A DNA stretch of 64,000 nt from Notolepis coatsorum (lineage: Eukaryota; Chordata; Actinopteri; Aulopiformes; Paralepididae). Position 1 is the first letter of the stretch; each line of letters starts with the position of its first letter. This document shows positions 22,743-35,343 of the stretch, piece by piece. Made by a program: the position numbers and the translations under genes. The stretch covers positions 117,649,127-117,713,126 of the forward strand of contig OZ020594.1 in assembly GCA_963971535.1 (NCBI GenBank), read 5' to 3'. Under the pieces are notes generated by a model. The model saw only the letters and a program-made list of their open reading frames with translations. It did no database searches and was not told the origin of the DNA.

Positions 22743-23089
22743 AGCTTCATGCCATGTGACCTATCAATGTTTTCAGCTCAGTTAGACCTATACAATGATA
22801 TATTTCTTATTGGTTTTCAGAAAAATATTTTGGAAAACTCAATACAAAACCCAGGGCACATATAATCACATCACAGCATTTTTTCAGGAATTCAAATAAC
22901 TAATTACTTAAGTCCGTCAGTACAGACAGTTCTCAGTCTCTATCCGTGGCGCTATATAGGCTATACTTGAGAGCCTATGCTATGCTACATGCTATGCTAA
23001 TGCTTATAGGATGAGGTTGGGATAGCAGCAAACGGATCTCGCCCACACAGAGGGGAACACATTCTATCCTCTGGACTGGACAGGATATT
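22743..23089. other. Unassigned sequence
   Basis: No coding frame. Short repeats of GCTATGC near 22977-23000. Nothing else recognised. Confidence 0.3.
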
Positions 23090-23516
23090 CCTTTAGTGAT
23101 CCCCTTGGGGAGATTCAGTCGTCATAGCAGCAGGGGGGGTACAGATAATGCTCAGGGTAATAGGAGAGCAATATATATAGGCAATAAACAAATTGAATCT
23201 AAATATAAAAATTTTATAAAATAAACCGTATACACAGAGGTAGGGCTGGGCGATATGGCCTAAATATGATATCACGATATTTTCTGACCTTTCGGCGATA
23301 CACGATACGCATCACGATGTTTTTCTTTTTTTCCCCAAACAATTCATTATGAGGCTTACCAAGACAGTATTTGAGTTTGCAAGCTAACATTAAAGACAAA
23401 ATAAAATACCCATGCATTTAGCATTTTTATATTATATATTAGATTTAGATTATTGGATTATTAGATTATATATTGCATATATTTAGCAATGAGATATTAT
23501 ATGATTTAGATATGAA

Positions 23517-23665
23517 ATATGTTGAATTGAAAATGGGGGACCCTGATGTAAACAAGATGAAAGTCTTTCTCTGGTCTGCATCCCCTTAACAATTGTATGT
23601 ATTGAGCTGTACTGTACCCATTCTGCAATATGTTAATAAAGTTTTAAATCAATCAATCAATCAAT
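23517..23665 (+). mobile_element. 5'-truncated LINE 3' end
   Basis: GAATTGAAAATGGGGGACCC through GCATCCCCTTAACAATTG to an AATAAAGTTTTAAATCAATC tail with (CAAT)n. Inserted in the hAT-like element. Confidence 0.88.
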
Positions 23666-23719
23666 CAATAGGATTTTAGCATTTTTATGAAACTACTGTA
23701 TATTTGTATGTCTCTAAAT

Positions 23720-23876
23720 GTTTTGATGAATTGAAAATGGAGGACCCTTATGTAAAAAAGCCGAAAGTCTTTTTCTGGTCTTCATCCTCCAGTCAGTCCA
23801 CTCTTGTTGTATTGAGCTGTACTCTATTGTACCCATTCTGCAATCGTTAATAACGTTTTCATTCATTCAATCATTC
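23720..23876 (+). mobile_element. Diverged LINE 3' end
   Basis: Older copy of the same tail: GAATTGAAAATGGAGGACCC, CATTCTGCAATCGTTAATAA and a CATTCATTCAATCATTC tail. Confidence 0.8.
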
Positions 23877-24766
23877 AGCCGGCAACAGAATAATTTTGAT
23901 TGACAAGTCGAGTCTGCCAATTACGTCACACCGCTTGTACCCGCCCTGCTGTTCTTAGCACCAATCGGCAAGCGCTATTATTTTTTTACATTCCTGAATG
24001 CCCTCCATTGATTTTAACGAGAGCTCAGCTCAACGACAACAAGTCAACAGCTCACCGCGGCCGACAAGTGATTACTAGCGCACCGCAGCATGACAACGAG
24101 GCATAATGATTTTACTGCAACAAATGTTATAATAAAAGCCTTTCCATACATCTGTCTGATTGAAAACTTTATTAACAGACCGCAGAATGGGCACGCACAA
24201 CTCGGCACGGACTGAGATATGAACAGTAACGCTTGCTATCTATGTCGTCATCTGACGTTGCTATGTTTGGCTAAATACGCTGATGTGTAACTATATAACG
24301 TGTAACTATATAACGTTAATGCCACAAAACGAATGCCTTTGTTAATCATAAGTACTAACTTTGATGCAGTAGTGTGTGTGTGGGAGCGGCGTTGTTCAAA
24401 AGTTTGAACGGGGTGGACCAGATTGACGCGACACAATCCTCTTGGGCAAAACATCACGATATCCACGATACGTTAAAAAAGTGTATCGTTAATGAACTGT
24501 ACCCGATATTTATATAATATCGTCATATCGCCCAGCCCTACACAGAGGTGCAGATGATGGTCTGTATTCCCTATTGGTCATAATATAAGTTACAATAAAT
24601 ATATGGCAACATAAAATATGGCTAAAAGTAAACAATATACACAAAGGTGCAGATGATGGTCTGTACCTATCGCTCATAATATGCGTTATAGTCCATGCAG
24701 GGTTTAGTGGTTAACACTTTCAGTGCCACGGACGACATAGCTCGTTTTATTAGGCCCCCCACTGAG

Positions 24767-25500
24767 TAGGGGTGGGACGATACATCGATCCAGATCGATA
24801 CATCGATGTAATTATCAACAATCGAATCGGATCGATGCGATGTAATAAGATCGATTCATATCGATACTCTTATTTTGAAAATCCTGTGGCGAGTCTCATA
24901 TCCGCCCAAGAACAACAGCAGTAGCTCCGTGTGTGTAGATGTTACAGCATAGCATTCTCCCTTTCTGTGTGTGTGTGTGCGCGCGTCTTTGGAAAGACCA
25001 GATGATGTCAGAGGAGTTTGATGTTTAAATGTTATTTAAACATAAACAATATAATATATAATAAATGTAGGCCTATACATGATCATGCAACATCAACAAA
25101 TTGTTGTAGGAACGGTTTGGGAGAGGGAGGTTGTGAGTTTTGAGTTCCAAAAAATGTAGCTTAAAGTTTAAAGCTCAATATATAAAAACGTGGCACTTTA
25201 CAGTGAACAGGAGGTCTATTTGTATTAAAAACAATAGATTGATTTTCCTTTAAATGTCTGGAAGAGCTCAAAAATACAAATGTCAAATGATATTTTCATT
25301 ACCTTTTTTGTTGTTGATCTAAATGTTACTGATTGTGTTAAATGGGCATATGATATCATCTCATATTGATCGCAGGCACCTGAATCTAATCGTATCGTAT
25401 TGTATCGTGAGAGACTTTGTGATATCGGCAAATATCATATCGTTGTCCAAAGAATCGATATCGTATCGTATCATGATGAAACTGGTGATTCCCACCCCTA
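24767..25500. mobile_element. hAT-like non-autonomous element
   Basis: 734 bp, ends TAGGGGTGGGACGATACATC and (inverted) TAGGGGTGGGAATCACCAG. Perfect 8-bp TSD CCACTGAG (24759-24766, 25501-25508). Subterminal ATCGATA/TATCGAT words. Nested in the TTAA element. Confidence 0.93.
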
Positions 25501-25776
25501 CCACTGAGTGCCCACGACGACAAATATCGTTTTATTTGTTTATTAGCGATCTGATTTCATATTTCATCAACCGAGCCTCCCGTTGGTACAGCAGCTCCTC
25601 CAGCAGCTCAGAATGGATAAAAGCGCTTAGACTGACCTGGGATCAGTCGATATGTAGAGGCGGAGCCAGCTGTCTCCTTGAGCTGGCAAGCTGTCTGCTC
25701 AACATGGAAGTCATCGCGGGATGGGAATCAGCCTGGAATATATATTCACAGTAGCCAATACTCAATCAATGAGCGT

Positions 25777-27181
25777 TGTAACTGAGGGGTACAATTCCCT
25801 GACTGTATTGTTAGATATGATATTTAATACCACTACCTCATGTACTTTAACTTCTGGCCACCCAGTACAAGATATAAGTATGATGAACACTTTCCCACCT
25901 GATGAAACGAACCAACACAAATGTACCAAATCGAATATTTAATACAGCAAAAGGTGTATACAACATTCACTTAATTACATTTATGATTTGAAATATTGAA
26001 TATGCACTTTTATGGCAAATGAGTATTCGTAGGTAAATCAACATTGAATGTCCAATCTCTGGTTGCGCAGGGAGTAAGTATACAACCTGGAATATTTAGG
26101 AAACGATAGCGATGGTACTTAAATGATTATAGCTGGATACACTAAGGGGGGGGGGGGGGGGTCCCGCTGGTTGTAAGACAGTAGGAGGGGGGGGTTAGAG
26201 AAGCCGCTGGCGGTATCCCATCTGGCCGACGGTGTCTTGGGAGAATCCAAAGTCTTGGACACGGTGCCCACAGAACCTCGGGCCGCAGACGAATACAGCT
26301 GGACCCTCTGTGGAACGGTATCTGCCGGTCCACAACGGAGAGACGTGGTGCGACCTCACGTGTAGAGCGCCGCCTCACCTGGAGTCCTCTCCGGGGGGTA
26401 ATTCCAACACTCGGCAGTGTTGGCCTTTATCCATGGAATAATCAAAGCACACAAAGCATAATCCAAGAGCCGTGGAAGGCTCGCCGTCGTCTGGGTAGAG
26501 TAATCCAATATACAGGTCCAGTCGCTCTTGACCCGGAGCTCCTCGGATGCAATCACCACTAGGGGTCTGACCAGCCTGGTTAAGCGTCCAGATAACGTCA
26601 GGAACGATGGGGGTGCTGATAACTGTAGAACTCTAACCGAACGATGCACCATACATGAATAGACTATTATTAGCTTAATAGAATACGTCCAACTCGACGG
26701 TATGGTGCCAAACTATGACCATTCAACTATTAATCTACACGATATCTCAATGCCTATTCTGGGCCAAGTAGGCCTTACTACACCGCACGTGCGTCGTGGG
26801 GAGGCTTTTGCGTCTGTCACTCTGTTGGAGGGTAAAGAACTGGACTAAAAGAAAGTTCTACTTTACGAGCGCCATATATATATGCGCTATGAACAAATAG
26901 TACCATTCGTATTTCGCCCGGCATATTACTGCGCGGAACCGGGGGTTGCCTCGACATGTTAGGCGGCACGATTGAACTTGGACCTAGGGGTATGGCAACC
27001 TGGCGCCAGGTTCTCGTCCAATGGTAGAATGAAACTATTATGGGCTGTTTAGTAGAAACGGGGATATTCAATGCATATTGTACAAAGAATATACAGGGGA
27101 TATCAAACGATATACAAATACAATTAAATATATATATATAAATAAATATACATATTCGGTTTAATCTGATCCTTCACAACA
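25777..27181 (+). repeat. Probable solo LTR
   Basis: 1,405 bp beginning TGTAACTGAGGGG and ending TTCACAACA (TGT...ACA), flanked by a 5-bp duplication AGCGT (25772-25776, 27182-27186). A TATA-like CCATATATATATGCGC lies near 26868 and an AATAAA near 27140, which suggests plus orientation. It is not related at a glance to the 1,809-bp LTR at 4441. When removed, the surrounding TTAA element lines up with its copy at 55653-56601. No internal retroelement sequence remains, as after LTR-LTR recombination. Confidence 0.65.
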
Positions 27182-27752
27182 AGCGTGATCGATATTTGGA
27201 ATGGCGATCAGGAATTGGAATGATCTTTTCGGAGAACATCTGATCTGAGGTAAGGAATCTATTTTACCAGTCTTGGGATAATCAGAGTTGTATTCGCCGA
27301 GATCTCAGCGTTTGCCCTATGTTTGTGTGTGTGTGTGTGTCTGTGCGCGATCGCTGATGAGGACATAAGATAATCGATTTTTCAGCTCGCGTCTCTAGCG
27401 TGCATACGACATATACTATCGATAATCTAGCGTTTATTTGAAAACGATTCATAAATAGGCCGAAAAATTACCGTTTTTGTGTATTCTAGAATATTCCAGT
27501 AAACGTCTTTTATCATGGAATCTTTATATTTTCCTTGAAAACGAGGGCTTTTCAAAATGCTATAAAATGAAAATGAACCGATAAAAAAACAATCCGCTTC
27601 GACAATGTTGACTGGAAAACGAGTCATTGATAAGCGACGGGCAGATTAGACACATAGCCATAATTTAAAACATAGATTAGCCGTTTTTAACGCTAACATT
27701 GAAGTGGATGGTGGGCATTCAACCGGTAAATTAAGGGCTCTGAAAGTGTTAA

Positions 27753-28306
27753 GAGTCAGACATTCCTAATAGTTCTCAAGTTCTGCAGCCGTTAGTTCTC
27801 CAGTTGCTGGCTGCAGTCTGTGCCCCCGGTTGTGGAGCCTGATGGCCACTGGCTTGAAGAACTGGCAGACGGGCACACAGACACACGTTGTTGACCTAGT
27901 CACGTTAGTGCCAGCTTGCTTGCTGTTGCTGTGGCCTTGTGTTTTGAAAAGCACTCCAGTCCTTACTGAGCGGTGTGGAGGATCTAACGGTGATCCGGGG
28001 CTTGTTCAGTAGTGGTAGAAATCTGTTATCCAACTGTTGAATTATCTGTGCTGACAAACCATGGCTATTCTTTTATATTATTATTATTAGCTGCTGCAGC
28101 CTCAGATATTAGCCCTTCATTAGCAAAAATCCAGAACTAACGTTAGCTTAGCAGTGTCTTATCTGTCTGACATACATTATCCTAGTTTAGCTTGGCTTAG
28201 GCGTCCATGGCAGGGCTTGACATTAACTTTTTGAGCCACTTGTCACAGTGAACGTTGTACTTTGCAAGACTCTTATTGTTACTGTTTTTTTATCTGGTGT
28301 TTTTAG
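27753..28306. other. Unassigned sequence before the candidate exon
   Basis: Includes a TTATTATTATTAG run near 28078. No TE end identified. It ends in a pyrimidine-rich stretch before the AG at 28305-28306. Confidence 0.35.
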
Positions 28307-28451
28307 GCCACAGTCCCACTGATCTCCAGTACAGTGGAGGAGATGGCGTCTTGCAGTCACCTCTCTCAGCTGGAACTAAAGGAGCGGTCTGTCTACTTGG
28401 TGGACTGCAGTAAAACACCAGGACTTAAAGGATCTGTGATTGAAGGAGGAG
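28307..28451 (+). CDS. Candidate host-gene exon (hypothetical)
   Basis: A 145-nt plus-strand exon candidate between TGGTGTTTTTAG (acceptor) and GGAG/GTAAGG (donor). One frame is open throughout. An ATG at 28343 in good context (GAGGAGATGG) gives MASCSHLSQLELKERSVYLV followed by DCSKTPGLKGSVIEGG and ends in phase 1. That phase fits the acceptor at 36609/36610, where the frame continues for 28 codons to a stop. It is unlike any TE nearby. It may be a first coding exon or, because the frame is open upstream of the ATG, an internal one. No family recognised. Confidence 0.45.
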
Positions 28452-28799
28452 GTAAGGCTCTAAAAGGTAAATCCATCTTCAGTGTTCATACAGATTCTTG
28501 AAATAAATCATGCAAAGACTAGGCAAAACCTTTCTAAATATATCCCCATTCATTCTTTCTATGCATGTTTTTCCATGATTCTCATTACCATAATTTTCAA
28601 GGTGACATAATACTGTGATGAATCTGAAGAAAATCTCCATATTCCAATAAATCTAACTTTATTTTAAACCTCACTTGAAATGCAAAAAAGATTTGCATTA
28701 TATCACCAAAAGAAATGGCCCATCAGTAATTTCCAGCCATTTCAATTTCCATTTACTACTAAATGAACCCTATAACATAAGGAAAAAAATATGTTACAA
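28452..28799. other. Unassigned, possibly intronic
   Basis: AT-rich with no recognised TE ends. Consistent with intron sequence after the GTAAGG donor. Confidence 0.35.
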
Positions 28800-30102
28800 A
28801 AAATGTATGTCCCTTTTCAAGATTCAAGAAAAAACACGACAGTAGTATGATTTTTTTCAAGAGATTTATTTGTCACATACATACACAAGACATGTAGTGA
28901 AATGAAGGTGACCATGTCCGCCTTGATTGTGCAAAAATAGAATAATAGAATAGATAATAAAATTGACATGATAAAAAGTAATATGAATAAAATACTATAC
29001 AATGCTAAGCTTAAGAATTAAAGTTAATGAGTACTATATACAATAATATACAGTAGGGCTGACCCCTATTAATCGATTAGTCGACTAATCGGTCGAAAGG
29101 GGCCAACCTCTTAGTCGAATATAATTTTTTTTATTTTTTTTTTCAAAAGAAAAGAGGCATAGAAGCGCGGCTAACGCTAATGGCACGCATACCAGAGGCT
29201 AACTGCCTACGAAAACAGGCACAGAGGCACTGAAAGAGGATTTCACCCATCTAATGAACACACTATACTAGACAAATATCAAGATGTATCCATCAGTGGA
29301 CCAATTGCATGCTTTTGCAGAGGACAAGACGCCTTCAGTCGACTCCTTCAGACATTAAGCACCCCCACAGCCCAAATGGAATGATAAAAAAAAAATATAT
29401 ATATATACTTTTTTTTTTTTTTTTTTTTTAAGTCGACCAATAGTCAACTAACGGCAAATTTTGGCCAATCCTAGTCGACCATCCAAATCCTTAGTCGGGG
29501 ACAGCCCTAATATACAGTTATGTTTTTTAAAGTGACCTTTTTTGTAGTGTTTGTGAGAGAGTGCAAGTGTATGTGTGTTCATGTGTGCTTGTGTCTGTGG
29601 AGAGATCAGTGTTCAGTCTTCTGATGTCCTGGCGGAAGAAGCTGAGTCTGAGTCTCTCTGTTTTTGCTGCATGTATGCGGAGGCGCTTGCCTGACCGCAG
29701 CAGCTTGAACAGGCTATTGTTGGGGTGGTGAGGGTCCTTCATTATTCTGCAGGCTCTGGATTTGCACCTCCTGTTGTACAAGTCCTGCAGGGTTGGTAGT
29801 GTAATACACGTAGTACGCTCTGCTGAGCGCAGTACTATCTGTAGAGCCTTCCTGTCCTGGGCAGTGCAGTTGCCAAACCAGGCAGTGATGTTCCCAGTCA
29901 GGATGCTCTCCACAGAGTAGAAGGACTGGAGTATCTTCCCTGATACTCTGAATGTCCTGAGTTGTCTCAGGTGGTAGAGGCGCTGCTTCGCCTTTTTTAA
30001 CACTGTCTGTGTGTGTTGTCCATGTCGGGTCCTCTGTGATGTGGAGTCCCAGGTACTTAAAACTGCTCACCCTGTCCACGATAGCCCCATTAATCCACAG
30101 TG
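28800..30102 (-). pseudogene. L2-type LINE 3' part, split by a MITE
   Basis: Minus-strand L2-like fragment. The 3'UTR end (inverted CTTGTGTATGTATGTGACAA, 28860-28890) is followed by an hAT-like MITE at 29054-29509 and then the polymerase C-terminal region (29527-30079): SFKYLGLHITEDPTWTTH, SILTGNITAWFGNCTAQDRK and NNSLFKLLRSGKRL. Frame breaks occur near 29990. It ends abruptly at 30102 inside the codons for WINGAIVDRV. The adjoining upstream codons are found at 54490-54587. Confidence 0.8.
29054..29509. mobile_element. hAT-like MITE
   Basis: 456 bp, ends TAGGGCTGACCCC and (inverted) TAGGGCTGTCCCCGAC. Perfect 8-bp TSD ATATACAG (29046-29053, 29510-29517). Relative of 56602-56904. Inserted in the L2 fragment. 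Confidence 0.93.
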
Positions 30103-30333
30103 TGATGCACCGAATATTCGGCCGCCGAAAATTATCAGCTGAAAATGGTTAAAAAAGGCCCTTTCGGCTTTCTGTTTCTATGTAAACTCCGTGAGCAACG
30201 CGTCCAATAAATGAGTCTTTAACATGCTTTATATCCTCGCCATTACTATATGCCCATCGCGGTTAAAAACCTTTTTAACTAACGTTAGCGTTAAGCTAGC
30301 TAACACCACTTCCATTCCTCTTTCACTAGTCTC
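30103..30333. mobile_element. Left end of a GATGCACCGAAT-type hAT-like element
   Basis: Begins TGATGCACCGAATATTCGGC, then CCGAAAATTATCAGC and GGCCCTTTCGGC. The matching opposite end (inverted TAGGGATGCACCGAATGGG) is at 54387-54489. Both ends sit in adjoining parts of one L2 reading frame, so they may be the two ends of one element whose interior has grown to 24.4 kb by nested insertions. Confidence 0.6.
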
Positions 30334-31100
30334 TCTTAAAGGTGACATGTACTATAAATGTCATTTTTCAGTCTCTAGCATTGTATTATAGTAATAGGAG
30401 TTCGTATCAATGTGTTTTAGTGTCTAAATACCATATTGGCGGATTGCTCTGATTCAGCTCAGCCCCTTTCCTCCTCCAGTAAATCAGGCCATTTTGATTT
30501 GAACGGCTGATTGACGTCATTCGGCCGCTGGGTAGCAGACAGTGATGTGATTGGCTCTGTGGTTGTAGCTAATGCCCGCCCACATTCTACCTAGACTGAC
30601 TGTACACAGCGAGTGGAAACCATTTCCTCATACTCTGCATGGGGAGAGAGAGAGAGAGAGATAGATAGATAGCACTTGGGGGGGGGGGGGGGGGCTGCCT
30701 GCCGCGCGCCACACACCCGCAAACGGGAGATTGAAAGAAAGAAAGAAAAAAAAAAAAACCACAAGCTGCTGCACAGACTCTCATCACCGAGAGGGAGAGA
30801 AAGGAAGAGAGAGGGAGAGAGGGAGGGAGGGAGAGATCGCTCCGTCGAGACTGTGCTTTCTTTTGTTAATTTTCATAGTATTAAGAGTTTTATTTGCACC
30901 AACTGTTGGTGCATTATATGTGTATGACCGTCAGTCAATCATTGACATTGGATTAAGGAAAACTTACCGATTGGATTGCTCTCTGGATCGGATTGCTGTG
31001 TGGCCAGTGGCCAGCGGAGATCCTTTGTTGTGGCCGTGGCCAAAGCCAGGAGAAACCGCGACGACGAGGGAAGAGAGCCGGGGTCCGGAACAGACTGAGG

Positions 31101-32058
31101 TAGAGCTGCCGCGATTACCGCATTACCGCGGTATCGCTGTTACATCACGGCCACCGCAGAGTAGGCTGAATACCGCGTCACCGCTGTTTTTTATAATAAT
31201 AATAATAAATTACCCTCCTCTCGTTGGGCTTGCGGCTCTGCAGATATACCCTACTTCTCTATCGAGGTTCCAAGCGACCCTATTGGGTACCAGAAAAGTC
31301 ACGTGAAACATTGCAGACCACTGATTGGTCAGAAGAGAGACGCGTCACACGTTTTTTACGTCCTGAATGTCAGCTCATCACAACACGGCTAATAACGTTA
31401 GCTTTAACTCTCCGCCGGAGTGGACTACCATCGCTCTTCAGGAGTACTAAACGAGACATAATGCTTTTACTGTCTGCAACGAATGTTATAATAAAAGCCC
31501 TTCGTTCTATACACTTGTCTGATTGAAAACTTTATTAACAGACCGCAGAATGGGACAACTCAGCACGCTCTGAGCAAAGAAAGGAACTGAGATATGAATA
31601 GAGTATTGCTTGCCTTGCTAATGGTCCGGTAAATACGCTGATGTTATTGAACGTATAACTATATAATGTTAATGCCACAAAACGAATGCCTTTATTATAA
31701 AGTAGTAACTTTATAGTAATAATAATAAGAAAGGGTCGGGGGGGTTAGGGGTAATAACCACCCCTGCCCGCGACACCGAGTGAACTGCGCACGACCAGAG
31801 ACCGTGTTTCACTTTCAATAACTAATGCGTGCTTGCCGAATCCCAAACAATATTCATGCTACAAAGCCATCCTCTAAAGATAGACATTTAGACTAGAGGC
31901 AGGCTATATGCTATAAAGAGTAGACTACTACTAAAAAAAATAATGCATTCAAACTTTTTTTTTTAAATTTTTTGTGTGCGTGCGGTAATAACCGCGGCGG
32001 TAGGAAATATTTTGCAAATGTGTGCGGTAAGGAAAACATCAATACCGCGGCAGCTCTA
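31101..32058. mobile_element. hAT-like MITE inside the L2 coding sequence
   Basis: 958 bp, ends TAGAGCTGCCGCGATTACCG and (inverted) TAGAGCTGCCGCGGTATT. Perfect 8-bp TSD GACTGAGG (31093-31100, 32059-32066). Removal restores the L2 frame across the site. It contains the dispersed word GGCTCTGCAGATATACCC (31233) and a short LINE tail near 31518. Confidence 0.93.
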
Positions 32059-32087
32059 GACTGAGGTCCAAACGACACAGAACCACA

Positions 32088-34677
32088 TTGCCCAGCATAT
32101 TGTTGGCCAATGTGCAATCGATAGGAAATAAACTGGACGACATCAGAGCACGGATCCAATTCCAGAGGGACATTCGGGACTGTAATGTCCTCTGTTTCAC
32201 AGAAACTTGGCTGTCTCCAGATGTCCCGAATCATGCAATAGAACCGGCAGACCACTTCTTTGTCCTCCGCAAGGACCGGACGACAGAGTCACTAAAGACG
32301 AAAGGAGGCGGCATTGCCTTCATGATAAACAAGGAGTGGTGCGATATAGGCAACGCAAAGGAATTGTCTAACCACTGCTCCCCAGACCTGGAGTTCATCA
32401 CGATCAAATGTCGACCCTTCTTTCTTCCGAGAGAGCTGACGTCCATCATCCTCATCGGAGTGTACATCCCACCACACTTGAACACTGGGACCGCACTTTC
32501 AAATCTTCACGACGAGGTAAACAAACAGCAGATAGCTAGCGTTGACGCTGCCATTCTGGTTCTGGGCGATTTCAACAGCGCGCGTCTTAAAAAGGTGTTG
32601 CCGAATTTCTATCAGCATGTGACCTGTCCCACCAGAGGCGAGAACATATTAGACCATGTATACTCGCAATTTAAGAATGGGTACAAGTCACAGGCTCTTA
32701 GCCCATTCGGTAAGTCCGATCACGCCGCCATTTTTCTTTTGCCAAAGTATAAACAAAGTCTCAAGCGAATGCCGGTGGTCTCGCGAGAGGTTAAGCGTTG
32801 GACCGTGACGTCAGAGGAGACACTCCAAGCTGCACTTGAATGCACAGACTGGAGGGTATTCCGTGATAACACAGCCAATATTAACGAATACACTGAAACG
32901 GTGCTTGACTTTGTCTGTACTCTGGTAGAAGAAACAATCCCCTCTACCACAATTAGAATCTACCCAAATCAAAAGCCCTGGGTAGATAAATCCGTCCGTG
33001 AGGCTCTGAAAGTGCGCACATCAGCCTACAACTCCGGCCTGGTGACAGGCAACATGGAAGAACACAAGACGGCAAGATACAACGTTGAACAGGCTGACTC
33101 TAGAGGCATGTGGCAGGGCCTCAGAACGATGACAGATTACAAAGGCACCTCCCTCAAGCTGAACAGTGACATATCCTTAGCAAATGATCTCAACTCCTTC
33201 TATGCGAGGTTTGAGGCTGTGAATAACAACACCAGCCTACAAACCACGGCAATGGGGGGGGGGGGGTCTGCTGATGGAGACTCAGTGTTCAGGGTAACAG
33301 AGCATGAGGTGAGACGGATCTTTAAAAAAGTGAATATCAGGAAGGCAGCAGGACCGGACGGCATCCCCGGCCGCGTCCTAAAAGTCTGTGCCGACCAACT
33401 GGCCCCGGTATTCACTGACATCTTCAACCTGTCCTTGGAACAGGCTGTCATCCCCACCTGTCTGAAGAAGTCCACCATCATCCCTGTACCCAAAAAATCT
33501 ACGCCCGCTTGCCTCAACGACTACCGCCCTGTAGCCCTCACCTCCATAGCCATGAAGTGCTTTGAGAAGCTAGTGAAGGGCTACATCTGTTCCTCCCTCC
33601 CCATCAACCTGGACCCCCTGCAATTTGCATATCGCCCCAACAGGTCCACGGAGGACGCCATAGCCCATGTGCTGCACACAGCAGCATCACACCTGGACAA
33701 GAGGCAGGGGAACTATGTGAGAATGCTGTTCATCGACTACAGCTCAGCATTCAATACCATAGTCTCCTCCAAACTCATAGCCAAACTCAGGGACCTGGGC
33801 TTGAACTATGACCTCTGCCAGTGGGTCTTGGACTTCCTGACGGGCAGACCCCAGGTGGTAAGAGCAGGCAACTGCACCTCCTCATCCATCACGCTCAACA
33901 TAGGGGCCCCCCAGGGCTGTGTTCTGAGCCCCCTCCTCTACTCCCTGTACACACATGACTGCGTGGCACAGCGGAACAACAACACAATCATCAAATTTGC
34001 TGATGACACAGTAGTGGTGGGCCTGATCTCTGCCAACGACGAGAGGGCCTACCTGGAAGAGGTAGAAAATCTGTCACAGTGGTGTCAGGAGAACTGCCTC
34101 TCCCTGAACGTCAGCAAAACAAGAGATGATTGTGGACTTCAGGAGGTCGGGGGTCAAGGACTACAGCCCCCTCAGCATCGACGGGGCACCGGTTGAGAGA
34201 GTGAACAGTTTCAAGTACCTCAGAGCCCACATATCCGAGGACTTGACATGGACCACACACATTGACAGTGTTGTGAAGAAGGCACGACAACGCCTCTACT
34301 TCCTCAGGCGCCTAAGGAAGTTCCAAGTCAGTCAGAAGATCCTTAGGAACTTCTACTCATGTACAATAGAGAGCATCCTGACTGGCAACATCACCTCCTG
34401 GTTTGGGAATAGCACTGCACAAGACCGTAGCAGACTACAAAGAGTGACACGTTCAGCCGAACGCACAATTGGAGGGGGGCTTCCCACCCTCCAGAACATT
34501 TACAACAAGCGGTGCAGGGGGAAGGCTAAGAGAATTATTAAGGACTCGAGCCACCCGAACAACTGCCTCTTTGAACTGCTGCGGTCAGGCAAGCGATACC
34601 GGAGTCTTAAGGTGAGCACAGAAAGACTCAGAAGAAGCTTCTATCCCCAGGCCATCAGGCTGCTAAACGAACAATAA
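32088..34677 (+). pseudogene. L2 endonuclease-reverse transcriptase, nearly intact
   Basis: Frame 1 (702 codons to 34196): apurinic-type endonuclease with FTETWLS at 37-43, GDFN at 160-163 and SDH at 210-212; RT with fingers QFAYRPNRSTEDA at about 512, motif A FIDYSSAFNT (Asp 550), motif B GAPQGCVLSP at 606 and catalytic FADD at 637-640. A frameshift near 34110-34125, after LSLNVSKT, moves coding to another frame (34126-34677: DFRRSGVKDYSPLSIDGAP to RRSFYPQAIRLLNEQ). The region between the endonuclease and RT around residue 335 is about 20 residues shorter than expected for L2. A G run at 33255-33265 lies in a poorly conserved spot. There is no ATG at the start: the frame runs upstream into the MITE. 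Confidence 0.85.
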
Positions 34678-35185
34678 ACACTATGCAATAACCATCAAAT
34701 GCACACAGCACACACACCCACACGCACACACTCACTTAAACAAACAACACACTGCAGCACCCACTCTCCACACTTTAGATCACACAAACACACTTTATAT
34801 TTATTGATAAAGGATTTGCACTACAACTCGTACACCTACTGTAAATTGTACCTAAATTGCACCTCATCCCATTTCTGCCTTGCACTATATAGTATTGTAT
34901 ATTAGTACACTGCATAGTATTGTATATTATATGGTAACTCAGTTAGGTCTATTCTGCATCGAACATTGTACATATGTCTATACTGAACACTGTGACCTCA
35001 TTTTTTTTTTACTTCTAATTTACATACTATACTATGTTATTTTATTTCATACTTATCTTGTCTTGCACAGTCTCTGGAGCGTAACAGTAAGAATCATTTT
35101 GTATAAAAGTATTCTGTACTTCTGTATGACAACTATTAAAGAAACTTGAAACTTGAGAGAGGGGGCCTTGTCAATAACGGCCTGT

Positions 35186-35343
<158 letters not shown>

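Larger units (their letters stand above)
23241..24540. mobile_element. hAT-like non-autonomous element with LINE tails inside
   Basis: 1,300 bp with ends TAGGGCTGGGCGATATGG and (inverted) TAGGGCTGGGCGATATGACG. Perfect 8-bp TSD CACAGAGG (23233-23240, 24541-24548). It contains LINE 3' ends at 23517-23665, 23720-23876 and a short inverted one near 24150. GATTGACAAGTCGAGTCTGC near 23899 is shared with the element at 44112-49398. Confidence 0.92.
23090..24710 (-). repeat. Retroelement-like remnant split by an hAT-like element
   Basis: Pieces at 23090-23240 and 24541-24710 flank the element at 23241-24540. They share CAGAGGTGCAGATGATGGTC, repeated once more near 24642. The first starts CTTTAGTGATCCCCTTGGGG. 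This resembles a LINE 3'UTR but could not be assigned. Confidence 0.4.
24711..27752. mobile_element. TTAA-flanked piggyBac-like element, copy 1
   Basis: TTAA at 24711-24714 and 27749-27752 bounds ends CACTTTCAGTGCCAC and (inverted) CACTTTCAGAGCCC. Sequence shared with 55653-56601 includes TAGCGTTTATTTGAAAACG, AGCGACGGGCAGATTAGAC and CGATCAGGAATTGGAAT-type words. No transposase was found, so piggyBac is inferred from the TTAA target and CAYT-like ends. It contains an hAT-like element (24767-25500) and a probable solo LTR (25777-27181). Confidence 0.75.
30700..35155 (+). mobile_element. Long L2-type LINE, interrupted by a MITE
   Basis: Near full-length L2. Coding sequence is readable from about 30990 (GQSQEKPRRRGKRAGV before the MITE). 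It is broken by the hAT-like MITE at 31101-32058, resumes at 32067 and runs to 34677. The 3'UTR ends at AACTATTAAAGAAACTTGAA (about 35150). The 5' border is uncertain; purine-rich simple sequence (30645-30840) precedes it. Confidence 0.85.

Noticed and set aside
31911-32255. Minus-strand 114-codon frame
   Set aside because: Spans the border between a MITE and the L2 coding sequence; not a real unit.
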